From the NCBI GenBank assembly GCA_947474545.1, contig CANJJI010000013.1:1-51969 (forward strand): a stretch of 51,969 bases of DNA. Reading direction: 5' to 3'. Shown here piece after piece: positions 17,848 to 25,821 of the stretch. A model generated the notes under the pieces. It was not told the origin of the DNA. It saw nothing but the letters and a program-made list of their open reading frames with translations, and did no database searches. Source of the DNA: Beijerinckiaceae bacterium. GTDB taxonomy: Bacteria > Pseudomonadota > Alphaproteobacteria > Rhizobiales > Beijerinckiaceae. How positions within the stretch are numbered: position 1 is the first letter of the stretch; each line of letters opens with the position of its first letter. The translations under genes were made by a program, and so were the position numbers.

Positions 17848-17978
17848 ATCCCGGACATCGCGCAGCGATGATCCGGGATTAATGTTTTTTGTGTCATCCC
17901 GTAAACCGCACAGCGATTCCCCGGGATCGTTGCGTTATATGTTGTGGGCGATCCCGGATCGCCTTTGGCGCCCGGGAT
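17848..17978. repeat. Three REP-like palindromes
   Basis: Unit one (17848-17879): ATCCCGGA/TCCGGGAT with CATCG/CGATG around the same CGCAG loop as in the preceding gap. Unit two (17896-17927): a degenerate copy with ATCCCG/CGGGAT. Unit three (17951-17978): ATCCCGGATCGCC facing GGCGCCCGGGAT around TTT, the second hairpin type. They fill most of the gap between the aldolase and hydratase genes. Confidence 0.75.
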
Positions 17979-17992
17979 GCCGACGCTTTTTC

Positions 17993-19018
17993 TCAGATCA
18001 ATCCACGCTTCTTGAGCACAGCGTCGAGCGGGCCATAGACCTTGCGCGCGTTCAGCTCAAAAATCTTCTTCTTGTCTTCGGCGGACAGCGGCAGCGCATC
18101 CACATAGCGTTTGGTGTCGTCGTAGTTATGGCCCGTTTCCGGATCGATACCCTGGACGGCGCCGATCATTTCCGAGGCAAACAAAATATTGTCCACGGGG
18201 ATAACCTTGGCAAGCAGGTCGATACCGGGCTGATGATAGACGCAGGTGTCGAAGTAGACGTTGTTCATCAGGTGGTCCTTGAGCAGACGATTTTGCATCT
18301 GCGCCAGGCCGCGATAACGGCCCCAGTGGAACGGAACAGCGCCGCCGCCATGAGGAATGATAAACTTCAGAGTCGGGAAATCCTTGAAAAGATTACCTTG
18401 GATGAATTGCATGAACGCGGTCGTGTCGCCATTAATATAATGGGCGCCGGTGGCGTGGAAGCAGGGATTGCAGGAAGAGGAAACGTGGATCATGCCGGGC
18501 ACGTTCAGCTCGACCATCTTTTCCCACAGCGGGTACCAGTAGCGATCATATAGCGGCGGGTCCTGCCAATAGCCGCCTGACGGATCGGGATTCACGTTGC
18601 AGCCAACGAAATCGAGTTGTTTGACGCAGCGCTCCAATTCTTTGGCGCAATTTGCGGGGCTGACGCCCGGTGATTGCGGCAGCTGGGCAACGCCGATGAA
18701 ATTCTTCGGGAACAATTCGCCAACACGATAGATCAGGTCGTTACAAACTGTCGCCCAATCTTCGGAGGTCTTTTGCGTACCTACATGGTGCGCCATGCCT
18801 GCGGCCTGAGGGGAAAAGATCGTCAGGTCGCTCCCGCGATCCTGCTGCATCTTGAGCTGTTTGCCCTGAATGGTTTCACGCAGCTCATCATCGGAAATAA
18901 CAGGCGCTGGACCGGGCAGTGTCCGGTTGCCGTCGGCGAGGCCGGCGAGCTGGCGGTCGCGCCAAGCCTGAAGCTTTTGCGGCGCGGTAGTGTAATGGCC
19001 GTGACAGTCGATGATCAT
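17993..19018 (-). CDS. ligJ: 4-oxalomesaconate hydratase (LigJ-type amidohydrolase)
   Basis: A 341-residue amidohydrolase-superfamily enzyme that closely follows LigJ of the protocatechuate 4,5-cleavage pathway in both length and motifs. LigJ hydrates 4-oxalomesaconate to 4-carboxy-4-hydroxy-2-oxoadipate. The zinc HxH is in MIIDCHGHYT; further matches are ERGSDLT-like RGSDLTIFSPQAAGMAHHVG, ELERCVKQLDFVGCNVNPDP, GMIHVSSSCNP, IIPHGGGAVPFHWGR and ILFASEMIGAVQGIDPETGH with the metal Glu. The start at 19018 is set by the MIIDCHGH N-terminus and AGAGAGG upstream. It sits between the LigB-like and aldolase genes. Confidence 0.9.
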   Translation of the reverse strand: MIIDCHGHYTTAPQKLQAWRDRQLAGLADGNRTLPGPAPVISDDELRETIQGKQLKMQQDRGSDLTIFSPQAAGMAHHVGTQKTSEDWATVCNDLIYRVGELFPKNFIGVAQLPQSPGVSPANCAKELERCVKQLDFVGCNVNPDPSGGYWQDPPLYDRYWYPLWEKMVELNVPGMIHVSSSCNPCFHATGAHYINGDTTAFMQFIQGNLFKDFPTLKFIIPHGGGAVPFHWGRYRGLAQMQNRLLKDHLMNNVYFDTCVYHQPGIDLLAKVIPVDNILFASEMIGAVQGIDPETGHNYDDTKRYVDALPLSAEDKKKIFELNARKVYGPLDAVLKKRGLI

Positions 19019-19190
19019 CTTGGGCAACCTCTCTAGCAACGTGTTGTTGGTTCGTCATATCTGCCCAGCTGGGTTTGGTCTCCCGGCCGCGCCTGGACAG
19101 CTAAGCGCCAGCCGCACAATGGCCGGACCGCGCGGAAAATGCAACGGTTTGGGTAAGTCCAGCTTGGGAAATGGCTAACATCCCGGACAG

Positions 19191-20210
19191 CTATTCTGCC
19201 GCGTTCGCCATGCTGCTGCCTTTGGGATAAAAAGTCGCAAAACCCAGCCCGGTACCCGTCAGCGCTTCAGTGCGATAGCCCGGGTTGTAGGACACCCAGT
19301 CCATTTCGAAATCCGGGCAGGCGCCGGCCAGCACGAGCCAATTGCGGATTTCCGATGAACCAGCCTGCAGGCGCTTCACATCAAGATTGCCCAGAAAATC
19401 CAGGTCCATCTTGCGCATGGCCTCGATCACAGCGTCGTCAAGGTCCTCTTCGGCCTGGAAATGGCTGAGGCCGCCCGACGCCATGAATCCAACACGCAGG
19501 TTTTCCGGCCATGTCTTCACCAAAGCGCCGATGGCCTTGCCGAGGTCGATACAGCGCTGCGGTGTTGGCTGGTTCGGCGGGAAATAGGTGTTCAGGAAAA
19601 TGGGGACAATGGGAAATGTCTTGTTCTGGATATAGAAGCGGTGAATGTAGGAATAGGCGTGGCCGATATGTTGATCATCGCGCATACCGCCAAGCGAGGC
19701 TATGTCAAAGCCCTTGTTGCATAGGCCGGTGATGAGGTGTTCGGCCAGCTTCGTATGCACCGGATAATCGACAGGGGCGCCATCCTCAAAACGCTTGTTT
19801 TGCGCGATCTTGTACCAGGCATCGGGCGGTAGCTGCTTCTTGACTGGATTGCGAACGGTTTTGCCATGAAAGATGCCAATGGCCGGCTGCATGTTCTTGC
19901 TGAACAGTTCATTCTGATCATCGCCACAGATGATCATGACATCCAGATTGGCAGCCTGCACTGCGACACGCATTTTTTCGATGGCGGCCTGAACAGAGTG
20001 GAAGCGTTTAGCAATGGCTTCATCGGTCACGAGTTCCGGCGCATTGGGCGGAGCCAACTTCAGCAATTGATCATAGGTGACGACATTTCCCTTACGATCA
20101 AAGAACGTCCCCTTGGGGTCGAAGGTGCGGAAACCGCGCTGCCAATCCTCAAGTTCGCAGACCAGCATAACGCTGTGCGAGGATCCAAAACCTGCGACGA
20201 ATTCTGCCAT
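19191..20210 (-). CDS. LigB-type (class III) extradiol ring-cleavage dioxygenase homologue
   Basis: A 339-residue protein of the LigB superfamily, whose members open catechol-type rings with non-haem iron. Recognisable pieces are AGFGSSHSVML (first iron His), GGMRDDQHIGHAYSYIHRF, RVGFMASGGLSHFQAEEDLD (catalytic His) and SSEIRNWLVLAGACPDFE (iron Glu). Where protocatechuate dioxygenase LigB has its second iron His (in YNDH), this protein has GDDQNELF, so Gln replaces His. It may be a gallate-, methylgallate- or other catechol-cleaving enzyme, or a divergent homologue. GGAGG precedes the start. The hydratase gene lies 172 bases downstream. Confidence 0.8.
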   Translation of the reverse strand: MAEFVAGFGSSHSVMLVCELEDWQRGFRTFDPKGTFFDRKGNVVTYDQLLKLAPPNAPELVTDEAIAKRFHSVQAAIEKMRVAVQAANLDVMIICGDDQNELFSKNMQPAIGIFHGKTVRNPVKKQLPPDAWYKIAQNKRFEDGAPVDYPVHTKLAEHLITGLCNKGFDIASLGGMRDDQHIGHAYSYIHRFYIQNKTFPIVPIFLNTYFPPNQPTPQRCIDLGKAIGALVKTWPENLRVGFMASGGLSHFQAEEDLDDAVIEAMRKMDLDFLGNLDVKRLQAGSSEIRNWLVLAGACPDFEMDWVSYNPGYRTEALTGTGLGFATFYPKGSSMANAAE

Positions 20211-20235
20211 TTGAGCCTCCGATTTAGTCCATCAC

Positions 20236-20372
20236 CCCGGAAAAATGTGAAACATTTTGTCCGGAACCCTTTGCTATAATTCGCGAGTGTCATCCCGGAT
20301 GCCGAAGGCAATCCGGGATCGTCTTATTTCTGAGCCGCGGGCGATCGCGGATAAATGCTGCGCATTTTCCGG
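20236..20372. repeat. Three REP-like palindromes
   Basis: Unit one (20236-20264): CCCGGAAAAATGT facing ACATTTTGTCCGG around GAA. Unit two (20292-20319): ATCCCGGATGCC facing GGCAATCCGGGAT around GAA. Unit three (20349-20372): GGATAAATG, loop CTGCG, CATTTTCC; the loop is the reverse complement of the CGCAG loops further left, so the type is inverted here. Confidence 0.7.
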
Positions 20373-20390
20373 CATAACGCCTGTTGATTC

Positions 20391-21515
20391 CTACGCATCG
20401 CCCCAGACTTCGCGGGCGACTTCGCTTACGAGCCGTAGTTTCGCATGCTCTTCCTCGATTGTCATCGCCATGCCCTCGATGCCAGACGCAAATCCGCATT
20501 GCGGCGAGAGGCAGAGCTGATCCAGCGGAACGATTTTCGCCGCTTCCTCGATGCGGCGCTTGATCACATCCTTGGTTTCAAGCTTGCCGCTCTTGGTGGT
20601 GATGAGGCCCAGCACGACCGTCTTGCCTTTGGGCAGATGTCGCAGCGGCTCGAAGCCGCCGGCCCGGTCACTGTCATATTCCAGAAAATAGCCGTCGAAA
20701 TTCATGTCCTGGAACAAGGATTTCGCAACGGGCTCATAGCCGCCCTCGGCCACCCAGGCGCCGGCATAATTGCCGCGGCATAGATGTACGCAAACTGTCA
20801 TGCCGAGTTTTGGCGCATCCGCAATCGTGTCATTCAGGAGTTTGGCATAGGTCGCCAGCAATTGATCCGGGTCCTCGCCAATACTCTGGGCGTGGGCGCG
20901 CAGGGCGGGGTCGCAGAGATAGGCGAGGTTAGTTTCGTCAATTTGCAAATAGCGGCAGCCAGCTGCTGCCAGATCGGCGATTTCCTCTCGATAAACGCGA
21001 GCGAGATCAGAATAGAAGGATTCGATTGTAGGATAAGCGGCCTTGTCGATCGCCTCGCGACCGCCACGGAAATGCATGATCGTTGGCGAGGGAATTGTGA
21101 CTTTCGGCAGCGCCTTGGTCAAGGTTTTCAGATATTTGAAGTCGTCGACAAAAATGCCTTTGGTGCGGGCGAGCTTGCCGGTGACGGCGATCGAGGGGGG
21201 CTGCTGCAGCACGACGCCTTCATTGTTGTGAAAGCGAACCGGCACTTTGGACGGCACCATGGCGACGTTTTCAAACGCCACCAGAAAATCCCGCTGCCAG
21301 CCGCCGCGATTGTATTCGCCGTCAGTCACCGCACGGAATCCCATGTCTTCCTGCAATTTCACAATGGCGGGAATTTCCTGCTGCTGGATCTTGATCAGTT
21401 CCGCCTCAGGCAATTTGCCAGCCTCAAAATCCTTACGGGCCTTGCGCACATTATCGGGGCGGATGAGCGAACCGACCTGATCGGCACGAAAGGGCGGTTT
21501 GGGTTTGGCGGCCAT
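20391..21515 (-). CDS. Core MetE-like (cobalamin-independent methionine synthase family) methyltransferase
   Basis: A 374-residue protein equal to the catalytic C-terminal barrel of MetE only, without the N-terminal barrel. It begins RADQVGSLIRP and has FRAVTDGEYNRGGWQRDF, GCRYLQIDETNLAYLCDP, the zinc ligands in VCVHLCRGN, Glu in FLEYDSDRAGGFEPL, and Cys in LSPQCGFASG. The zinc site implies thiol activation for methyl transfer. Because it stands between a flavin monooxygenase and a ring-cleavage gene, it may demethylate or methylate an aromatic pathway compound rather than make methionine; that is inference. GGAGAAA precedes the start. Confidence 0.82.
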   Translation of the reverse strand: MAAKPKPPFRADQVGSLIRPDNVRKARKDFEAGKLPEAELIKIQQQEIPAIVKLQEDMGFRAVTDGEYNRGGWQRDFLVAFENVAMVPSKVPVRFHNNEGVVLQQPPSIAVTGKLARTKGIFVDDFKYLKTLTKALPKVTIPSPTIMHFRGGREAIDKAAYPTIESFYSDLARVYREEIADLAAAGCRYLQIDETNLAYLCDPALRAHAQSIGEDPDQLLATYAKLLNDTIADAPKLGMTVCVHLCRGNYAGAWVAEGGYEPVAKSLFQDMNFDGYFLEYDSDRAGGFEPLRHLPKGKTVVLGLITTKSGKLETKDVIKRRIEEAAKIVPLDQLCLSPQCGFASGIEGMAMTIEEEHAKLRLVSEVAREVWGDA

Positions 21516-21662
21516 AGATATTTCTCCGTAAGTCTTATTTGGTTGAAGATAGGTAAGCTGTTAGCGCGAAAACCTGACTGGGATCAAATCGACAACGCAA
21601 TGCAAACTCAATGGGGCTATGCCCACATGAGAGGCTCTAGTATTTTTTGTGGCCGTTGAACT

Positions 21663-22859
21663 TCAAAGAGCCACCGCGTTCGCGTCATATTCAAACAACC
21701 AGTCGTAGCGCGTGCGTACTTTGTCGGGCGCCCATTCACGTCCCATGAATTCGACTGCCGCCACCGGATCGGCAAGGGTGCGGTTGTGGAAGCGCTTGCC
21801 AGCTTCGTTCGAACCGTTGACAATCTTTGTCGCGCGCTCGACACGAGCGTTCTGATAGCGAACGAGCGCCTCTTCCACATCGGGAATGGTGTCCAAAGCC
21901 CTCGCCAGGACGACTGAATCCTCGAGCGCCATGATTGCGCCCTGGGCCAGAAACGGCATGGTGGGATGACAGGCGTCGCCGAGCAATGTTGCGCGACCCT
22001 TTGACCAGGTCTGCAAGGGCGAACGGCTAATTAGCGCCCATTTATAGGGCTGGTCTACCTTTGAGATGATTTCGTGGACCAGAGGATTCCAATTTACAAA
22101 ATCCGCTGCGCATTCTGCATGCGTGCCTTTCTCCTGCCAGGATTCGACCCGCCAGTCGTCGCGTTCACCGAAGCCCACAAAATTCAGCAATTCTCCGCCA
22201 TGTATGGGATAAGTGATCACGTGGCCACCCGGCCCAACCCAGTTTGTACCGACCATGGCTTGCAATTCGGATGAAAGGTCCGCGCGTTTGGCGAGGCCCC
22301 GCCAGGCTATGATGCCCATGAATTCCAGCTGCGAGGGATCGAACATCTGTTGGCGCAGGCGCGAATGCACGCCATCAGCGCCCACCAGTACATCACCTTG
22401 GGGACGCCGCCCATCCTCGATGTCCAAGGTCACCCGGCCATTGGTTTCGCTGTAGCCCATCGCCCGCGCACTGGTGTGGATAGCATTGGGCTTGATTGCG
22501 AGCACGGCATTCTTCAGCACAGTATGCAGATCACCGCGATGCACAAACCAATAGGGTGCGCCAAATCGCTTGATGGAATCCTCGCCGAGATCGAACAATT
22601 TGAACATCTGGCCGCTATTCCAGATGCGCACTTCCTTGCCCGCAGCTTCGCAAATCACGCGGCGCATGGCGTCTTCGAGGCCCAGAGATATCAAGAGGCG
22701 GGTGCCGTTGGCGGCGAGCTGCACGCCCGCGCCAAACTCCATCAGCACCGGGGCCTGCTCGTAGACATCAACATCGAACCCGCGGCGCAGCAGGGCGAGC
22801 GCCGCCGTGAGCCCGCCGATGCCTGCGCCTGCAATGAGAATATGAGGTTTTGCCGCCAT
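21663..22859 (-). CDS. FAD-dependent aromatic monooxygenase (salicylate hydroxylase type)
   Basis: A 398-residue class A flavoprotein monooxygenase. The N-terminal FAD-binding GxGxxG is ILIAGAGIGGLTAALALLRR. The DG motif is VLVGADGVHSRLR, and the second FAD motif is GRATLLGDACHPTMPFLAQG followed by AIMALEDSVVLARAL. The salicylate and 6-hydroxynicotinate hydroxylases share this layout. It probably uses NAD(P)H and oxygen to hydroxylate an aromatic acid before ring cleavage by the LigB-type enzyme. The start at 22859 has AGGA upstream. It heads the minus-strand cluster and is divergent from the cupin gene. Confidence 0.88.
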   Translation of the reverse strand: MAAKPHILIAGAGIGGLTAALALLRRGFDVDVYEQAPVLMEFGAGVQLAANGTRLLISLGLEDAMRRVICEAAGKEVRIWNSGQMFKLFDLGEDSIKRFGAPYWFVHRGDLHTVLKNAVLAIKPNAIHTSARAMGYSETNGRVTLDIEDGRRPQGDVLVGADGVHSRLRQQMFDPSQLEFMGIIAWRGLAKRADLSSELQAMVGTNWVGPGGHVITYPIHGGELLNFVGFGERDDWRVESWQEKGTHAECAADFVNWNPLVHEIISKVDQPYKWALISRSPLQTWSKGRATLLGDACHPTMPFLAQGAIMALEDSVVLARALDTIPDVEEALVRYQNARVERATKIVNGSNEAGKRFHNRTLADPVAAVEFMGREWAPDKVRTRYDWLFEYDANAVAL

Positions 22860-22968
22860 TTTTCCTGCCCTTAAATTTGCAGCTTTATGCGGCACCCGGC
22901 AAGCATTGACAAGAACGCCTGCGCGCCGGAAAAGTCAGACCAACAACAATCAGCTCTCAGGAGGAAAA

Positions 22969-23529
22969 ATGCCCAAGTCCACCCGCCGCATTATTGCCGA
23001 TCATGACGAACACGGCAAAGCCATCATCACCGTGGACGGCCCCGCGCCGAACCAGAAAACCCGCGATACAACGGGCATCACCTCCACGATGCTCTGGGCC
23101 ACGACCTCATCCCCCGCTGACGCGAGCCGCGGCGGCGATCCCTCGCTGACATTCGCAGGTGTTGCGCCGCCGAAGAATGGCAGCATCTGCCGCATTGTCG
23201 AATTCCCCCCGGTCAAGGACGGCGGCAAGGGCGTCGACAATGCCGCTATGCTGAAGGAAATGGGTATTCACCACGATCCCTCGAAACCCGCGCCGCGCAA
23301 CCCCTTCATGCATCGCACTGCCAGCGTCGATTATGCGATCTGTCTCGAAGGAGAGATCGACATGCTGCTCGATGACACCGAAGTTAAAATGTACGCCGGT
23401 GATGTGTTGATCCAGAAGGCCACCAATCACGCCTGGGTCAACAACTCAGACAAGCCCTGCCGTATCTGCTTCGTTCTCATTGGCGCCAATGAACCGGACG
23501 AATGGAAGCTGAACCCCAGCGGGCATTAG
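22969..23529 (+). CDS. Single-domain cupin protein
   Basis: A 186-residue cupin. The beta-barrel (about 100-175) has MHRTASVDYAICLEGEIDML, then LDDTEVKMYAGDVLIQKATN and HAWVNNSDKPCRICFVLIG, with His residues at the usual metal positions of both cupin motifs. Such proteins often accompany aromatic and dicarboxylate pathways as isomerases, dioxygenases or sensors; no specific role can be given. CAGGAGGAAAA before the start is an excellent ribosome binding site. It opens a plus-strand run with the acyl-CoA dehydrogenase and MDR genes, though 133 bases with palindromes separate it from them. Confidence 0.85.
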   Translation: MPKSTRRIIADHDEHGKAIITVDGPAPNQKTRDTTGITSTMLWATTSSPADASRGGDPSLTFAGVAPPKNGSICRIVEFPPVKDGGKGVDNAAMLKEMGIHHDPSKPAPRNPFMHRTASVDYAICLEGEIDMLLDDTEVKMYAGDVLIQKATNHAWVNNSDKPCRICFVLIGANEPDEWKLNPSGH

Positions 23530-23538
23530 CTATTTCTC

Positions 23539-23631
23539 ATCCCGGCCTAGCGAAACGCGAGCCGGGATCGTCTGGAAAGGATTGTCTCCAGACTTGCGAT
23601 CCTGGATAAAATGCTGCGCATTTTATCCAGG
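23539..23631. repeat. Two REP-like palindromes
   Basis: Unit one (23539-23567): ATCCCGGC and GCCGGGAT with an inner stem around AAA. Unit two (23601-23631): CCTGGATAAAATG facing CATTTTATCCAGG, perfect 13-base arms around CTGCG. These are the same two shapes seen in the gaps to the left, and they lie between the cupin and acyl-CoA dehydrogenase genes. Confidence 0.75.
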
Positions 23632-23662
23632 GCGATCACGTTTACACATCACGGAGCCACCC

Positions 23663-24817
23663 ATGGATTTCGCCCTCAGCGAAGAGCAACGCCTGTTGCA
23701 GGATAGTGTGCGTAAACTTATGCAGCGCCATGCACCGCCTGAGCTCCTGCGCAAGCATGACAAAGAGGGCACATTCCCCTACGAACTTTATGATGCCTGG
23801 GTCGAAGCGGGCCTACTGAGCCTGCCGTTTCCCGAAGAATATGGCGGTCTCGGTGGCAATGCGATTGATCTGTCCATCGTCAGCTACGAGATTTCGCGCG
23901 TCAGCACTGATCTTGGAATGGCCTATGGCGGCAGCGTCTTCTGCGGTTTGAATGTGCTGCGCAAGGGAACGCCTGAACAGAAAAACTACTGGCTGCCCAA
24001 GCTTCTGTCCGGTGAATTGCGGTTCAGCATCAGCATGTCCGAACCCGACGCAGGTTCAGATGTCGGCAACATCAAGACCTTCGCGCGCAAGGAAGGCGAT
24101 AAATACATCGTCAATGGCCAAAAGCTCTGGCAGACCGGCGCCGGCCTCAAGAACAACATCCTCAATTGTTATGTGCGCACCAATCGCGACGCGCATTATC
24201 GTGAAGGCCTGTCGCTGCTGCTCATTGACATCAACACGCCCGGTGTCGAATGCCGCAAGCTCGATATGTTGGGACGCCGCAGCGTCGGCACCTATGAAGT
24301 GTTTCTCACTGATGTTGAAGTTCCCGCTGATCGCGTTATCGGCGGTGAAAACAAGGGCTGGGATTGTTTGATGGGTGGTTTGCAGATCGAGCGCGCTGTA
24401 TCATCCGCCGGCAATTGCGGCGGCGCACAGGCGGTCGTCGATCTGGCAGCAAAATATGCGCAAGAGCGTGTGCAATTCGGCCAGCCCATCGGCTCATTCC
24501 AGGCCATCGCCCATATGGTTGCCGACATGGCGACTGAAGTTGACGCGGCAACCATGTTGATGTGGCGCGCGGCCTGGCTGGTGTCCACCCGGCAGGATGC
24601 GTTGCGCGAAATTACCATGGCAAAACTATTTTCGTCTGAAACCTATGTAAAAGTTGCAGATATGGGCGTGCAGATCATGGGCGGCTATGGTTTGAACGCC
24701 GAATATGATATGCAACGTTATTATCGCGACGCCCGCAGCTCCACGATTGCTGCAGGTACTTCACAAACACAGCGCAATCTCATCGCAGGTCTCATGGGAC
24801 TGAAGTCGCGGCGCTGA
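23663..24817 (+). CDS. Acyl-CoA dehydrogenase family flavoprotein
   Basis: A 384-residue acyl-CoA dehydrogenase that oxidises an acyl-CoA to the enoyl-CoA with FAD. It has FALSEEQRLLQDSVRKLM, FPEEYGGLGG, FSISMSEPDAGSDVGNIKT, YAQERVQFGQPIGSFQAIAH and IMGGYGLNAEYDMQRYYRDA. At the place of the usual catalytic Glu in YEGTSQIQR it reads IAAGTSQTQR. The base is therefore probably the Glu of LQIERAVSSAG, the position used by isovaleryl- and long-chain dehydrogenases. GGAG precedes the start. The MDR gene follows after 24 bases, so the two are probably cotranscribed. Confidence 0.9.
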   Translation: MDFALSEEQRLLQDSVRKLMQRHAPPELLRKHDKEGTFPYELYDAWVEAGLLSLPFPEEYGGLGGNAIDLSIVSYEISRVSTDLGMAYGGSVFCGLNVLRKGTPEQKNYWLPKLLSGELRFSISMSEPDAGSDVGNIKTFARKEGDKYIVNGQKLWQTGAGLKNNILNCYVRTNRDAHYREGLSLLLIDINTPGVECRKLDMLGRRSVGTYEVFLTDVEVPADRVIGGENKGWDCLMGGLQIERAVSSAGNCGGAQAVVDLAAKYAQERVQFGQPIGSFQAIAHMVADMATEVDAATMLMWRAAWLVSTRQDALREITMAKLFSSETYVKVADMGVQIMGGYGLNAEYDMQRYYRDARSSTIAAGTSQTQRNLIAGLMGLKSRR

Positions 24818-24841
24818 AGAAACAGACCGGGGGAATGCAAC

Positions 24842-25813
24842 ATGAAGGCTGCCATCAACGTCAAGGGCGACAGTGGCAACTCGCTGGCTGTGCAAGATGT
24901 AGCCGATCCAATTGCGGGGCCGAATGAAATACTCATTAGCGTGAAAGCTGTCGGCCTCAACCGCGCCGATCTCGCAAGGCCCGTCAACAATCCAGATAAG
25001 CCCGCCGCAAATATTGCTGGCATCGAAATGGCCGGGGACGTGATCGCGGTCGGCCCAGGAGTTATAAATTTTTCCGTTGGCGATCGTGTCATGTCCATGG
25101 CCGGCAAGTCCTATGCGGAAATGTGCGTAGCCGACGCCAGCGTCGCCATGAAAATCCCTGGCAATCTCGATTATATAAACGCGGCTGCTATTCCGACTTT
25201 TTTTTCGACCGCACATGACGCGATTGTAACCAACGGCGAGTTCAAGAAGGGTGATGCTGTTCTTATTCAGGGCGTCACGGCCGGTGTCGGTATCGCCATG
25301 GTTCAATTGGCGAAGGCCATGGGCGCCAGCATCATTGCAGGCACGTCCCGCGATCCTGACAAACTCGCGCGTATCAAGCATTTCGGGCTCGATCTCGCTA
25401 TCCATTCGGGACACGACAATACCGCTGAAGTCTGCATGCAGGCGACGGACAAGCGCGGCATGAACGTCATTATCGACAATGTCGGTAAGGGCGTGCTGAT
25501 GGACAATATCGATGCAGCTGCAATCAAAGGGCGGATCATAAGTGTTGGCCGATTGGCGGGCAAGATGGCGGAGATCGATCTCGATAAAGTCGCGCTGAAA
25601 CGGCTTAAACTCATCGGCGTCACATTTCGTACGCGCTCGTCCGAAGAGAAGGCGGAGATCACACGGCGGCTGGTGGCGGATCTGGGCTATCTCTTTGTCA
25701 GCGGCGCCATCCGTCCGCCGATTGACCGCACGTTCTCTCTGGATGAAGCCCTGGCTGCACAAGAATATATGCGCAGCAACAAACACATCGGCAAGATAGT
25801 GCTGACTGTCTAG
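24842..25813 (+). CDS. Medium-chain (MDR) NADPH:quinone-type oxidoreductase
   Basis: A 323-residue zinc-free MDR protein. The N-terminal GroES-like domain (about 1-120) has ISVKAVGLNRADLARPV, AGIEMAGDVIAVGPGVINFS and VGDRVMS. The Rossmann domain has VLIQGVTAGVGIAMVQLAKA, MGASIIAGTSRDPDK and NVIIDNVGKG. AGVGIA-type glycine loops bind NADPH. Such enzymes reduce quinones, enones or enoyl-CoA esters, which suits its position behind an acyl-CoA dehydrogenase. It converges on the first TfdA-like gene with eight bases between stops. Confidence 0.87.
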   Translation: MKAAINVKGDSGNSLAVQDVADPIAGPNEILISVKAVGLNRADLARPVNNPDKPAANIAGIEMAGDVIAVGPGVINFSVGDRVMSMAGKSYAEMCVADASVAMKIPGNLDYINAAAIPTFFSTAHDAIVTNGEFKKGDAVLIQGVTAGVGIAMVQLAKAMGASIIAGTSRDPDKLARIKHFGLDLAIHSGHDNTAEVCMQATDKRGMNVIIDNVGKGVLMDNIDAAAIKGRIISVGRLAGKMAEIDLDKVALKRLKLIGVTFRTRSSEEKAEITRRLVADLGYLFVSGAIRPPIDRTFSLDEALAAQEYMRSNKHIGKIVLTV

Positions 25814-25821
25814 GGCAATTT

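Noticed and set aside
16910-18553. Plus-strand open frame of 547 codons
   Set aside because: It runs antisense through the aldolase and LigJ-type genes and across two repeat-filled gaps; its protein has no recognisable domain, while both minus-strand genes match known families.
16863-23631. CRISPR array from the repeated CCCGGAT motifs
   Set aside because: The units are palindromes of variable inner sequence, irregularly spaced between genes, without spacers of constant length and without cas genes.
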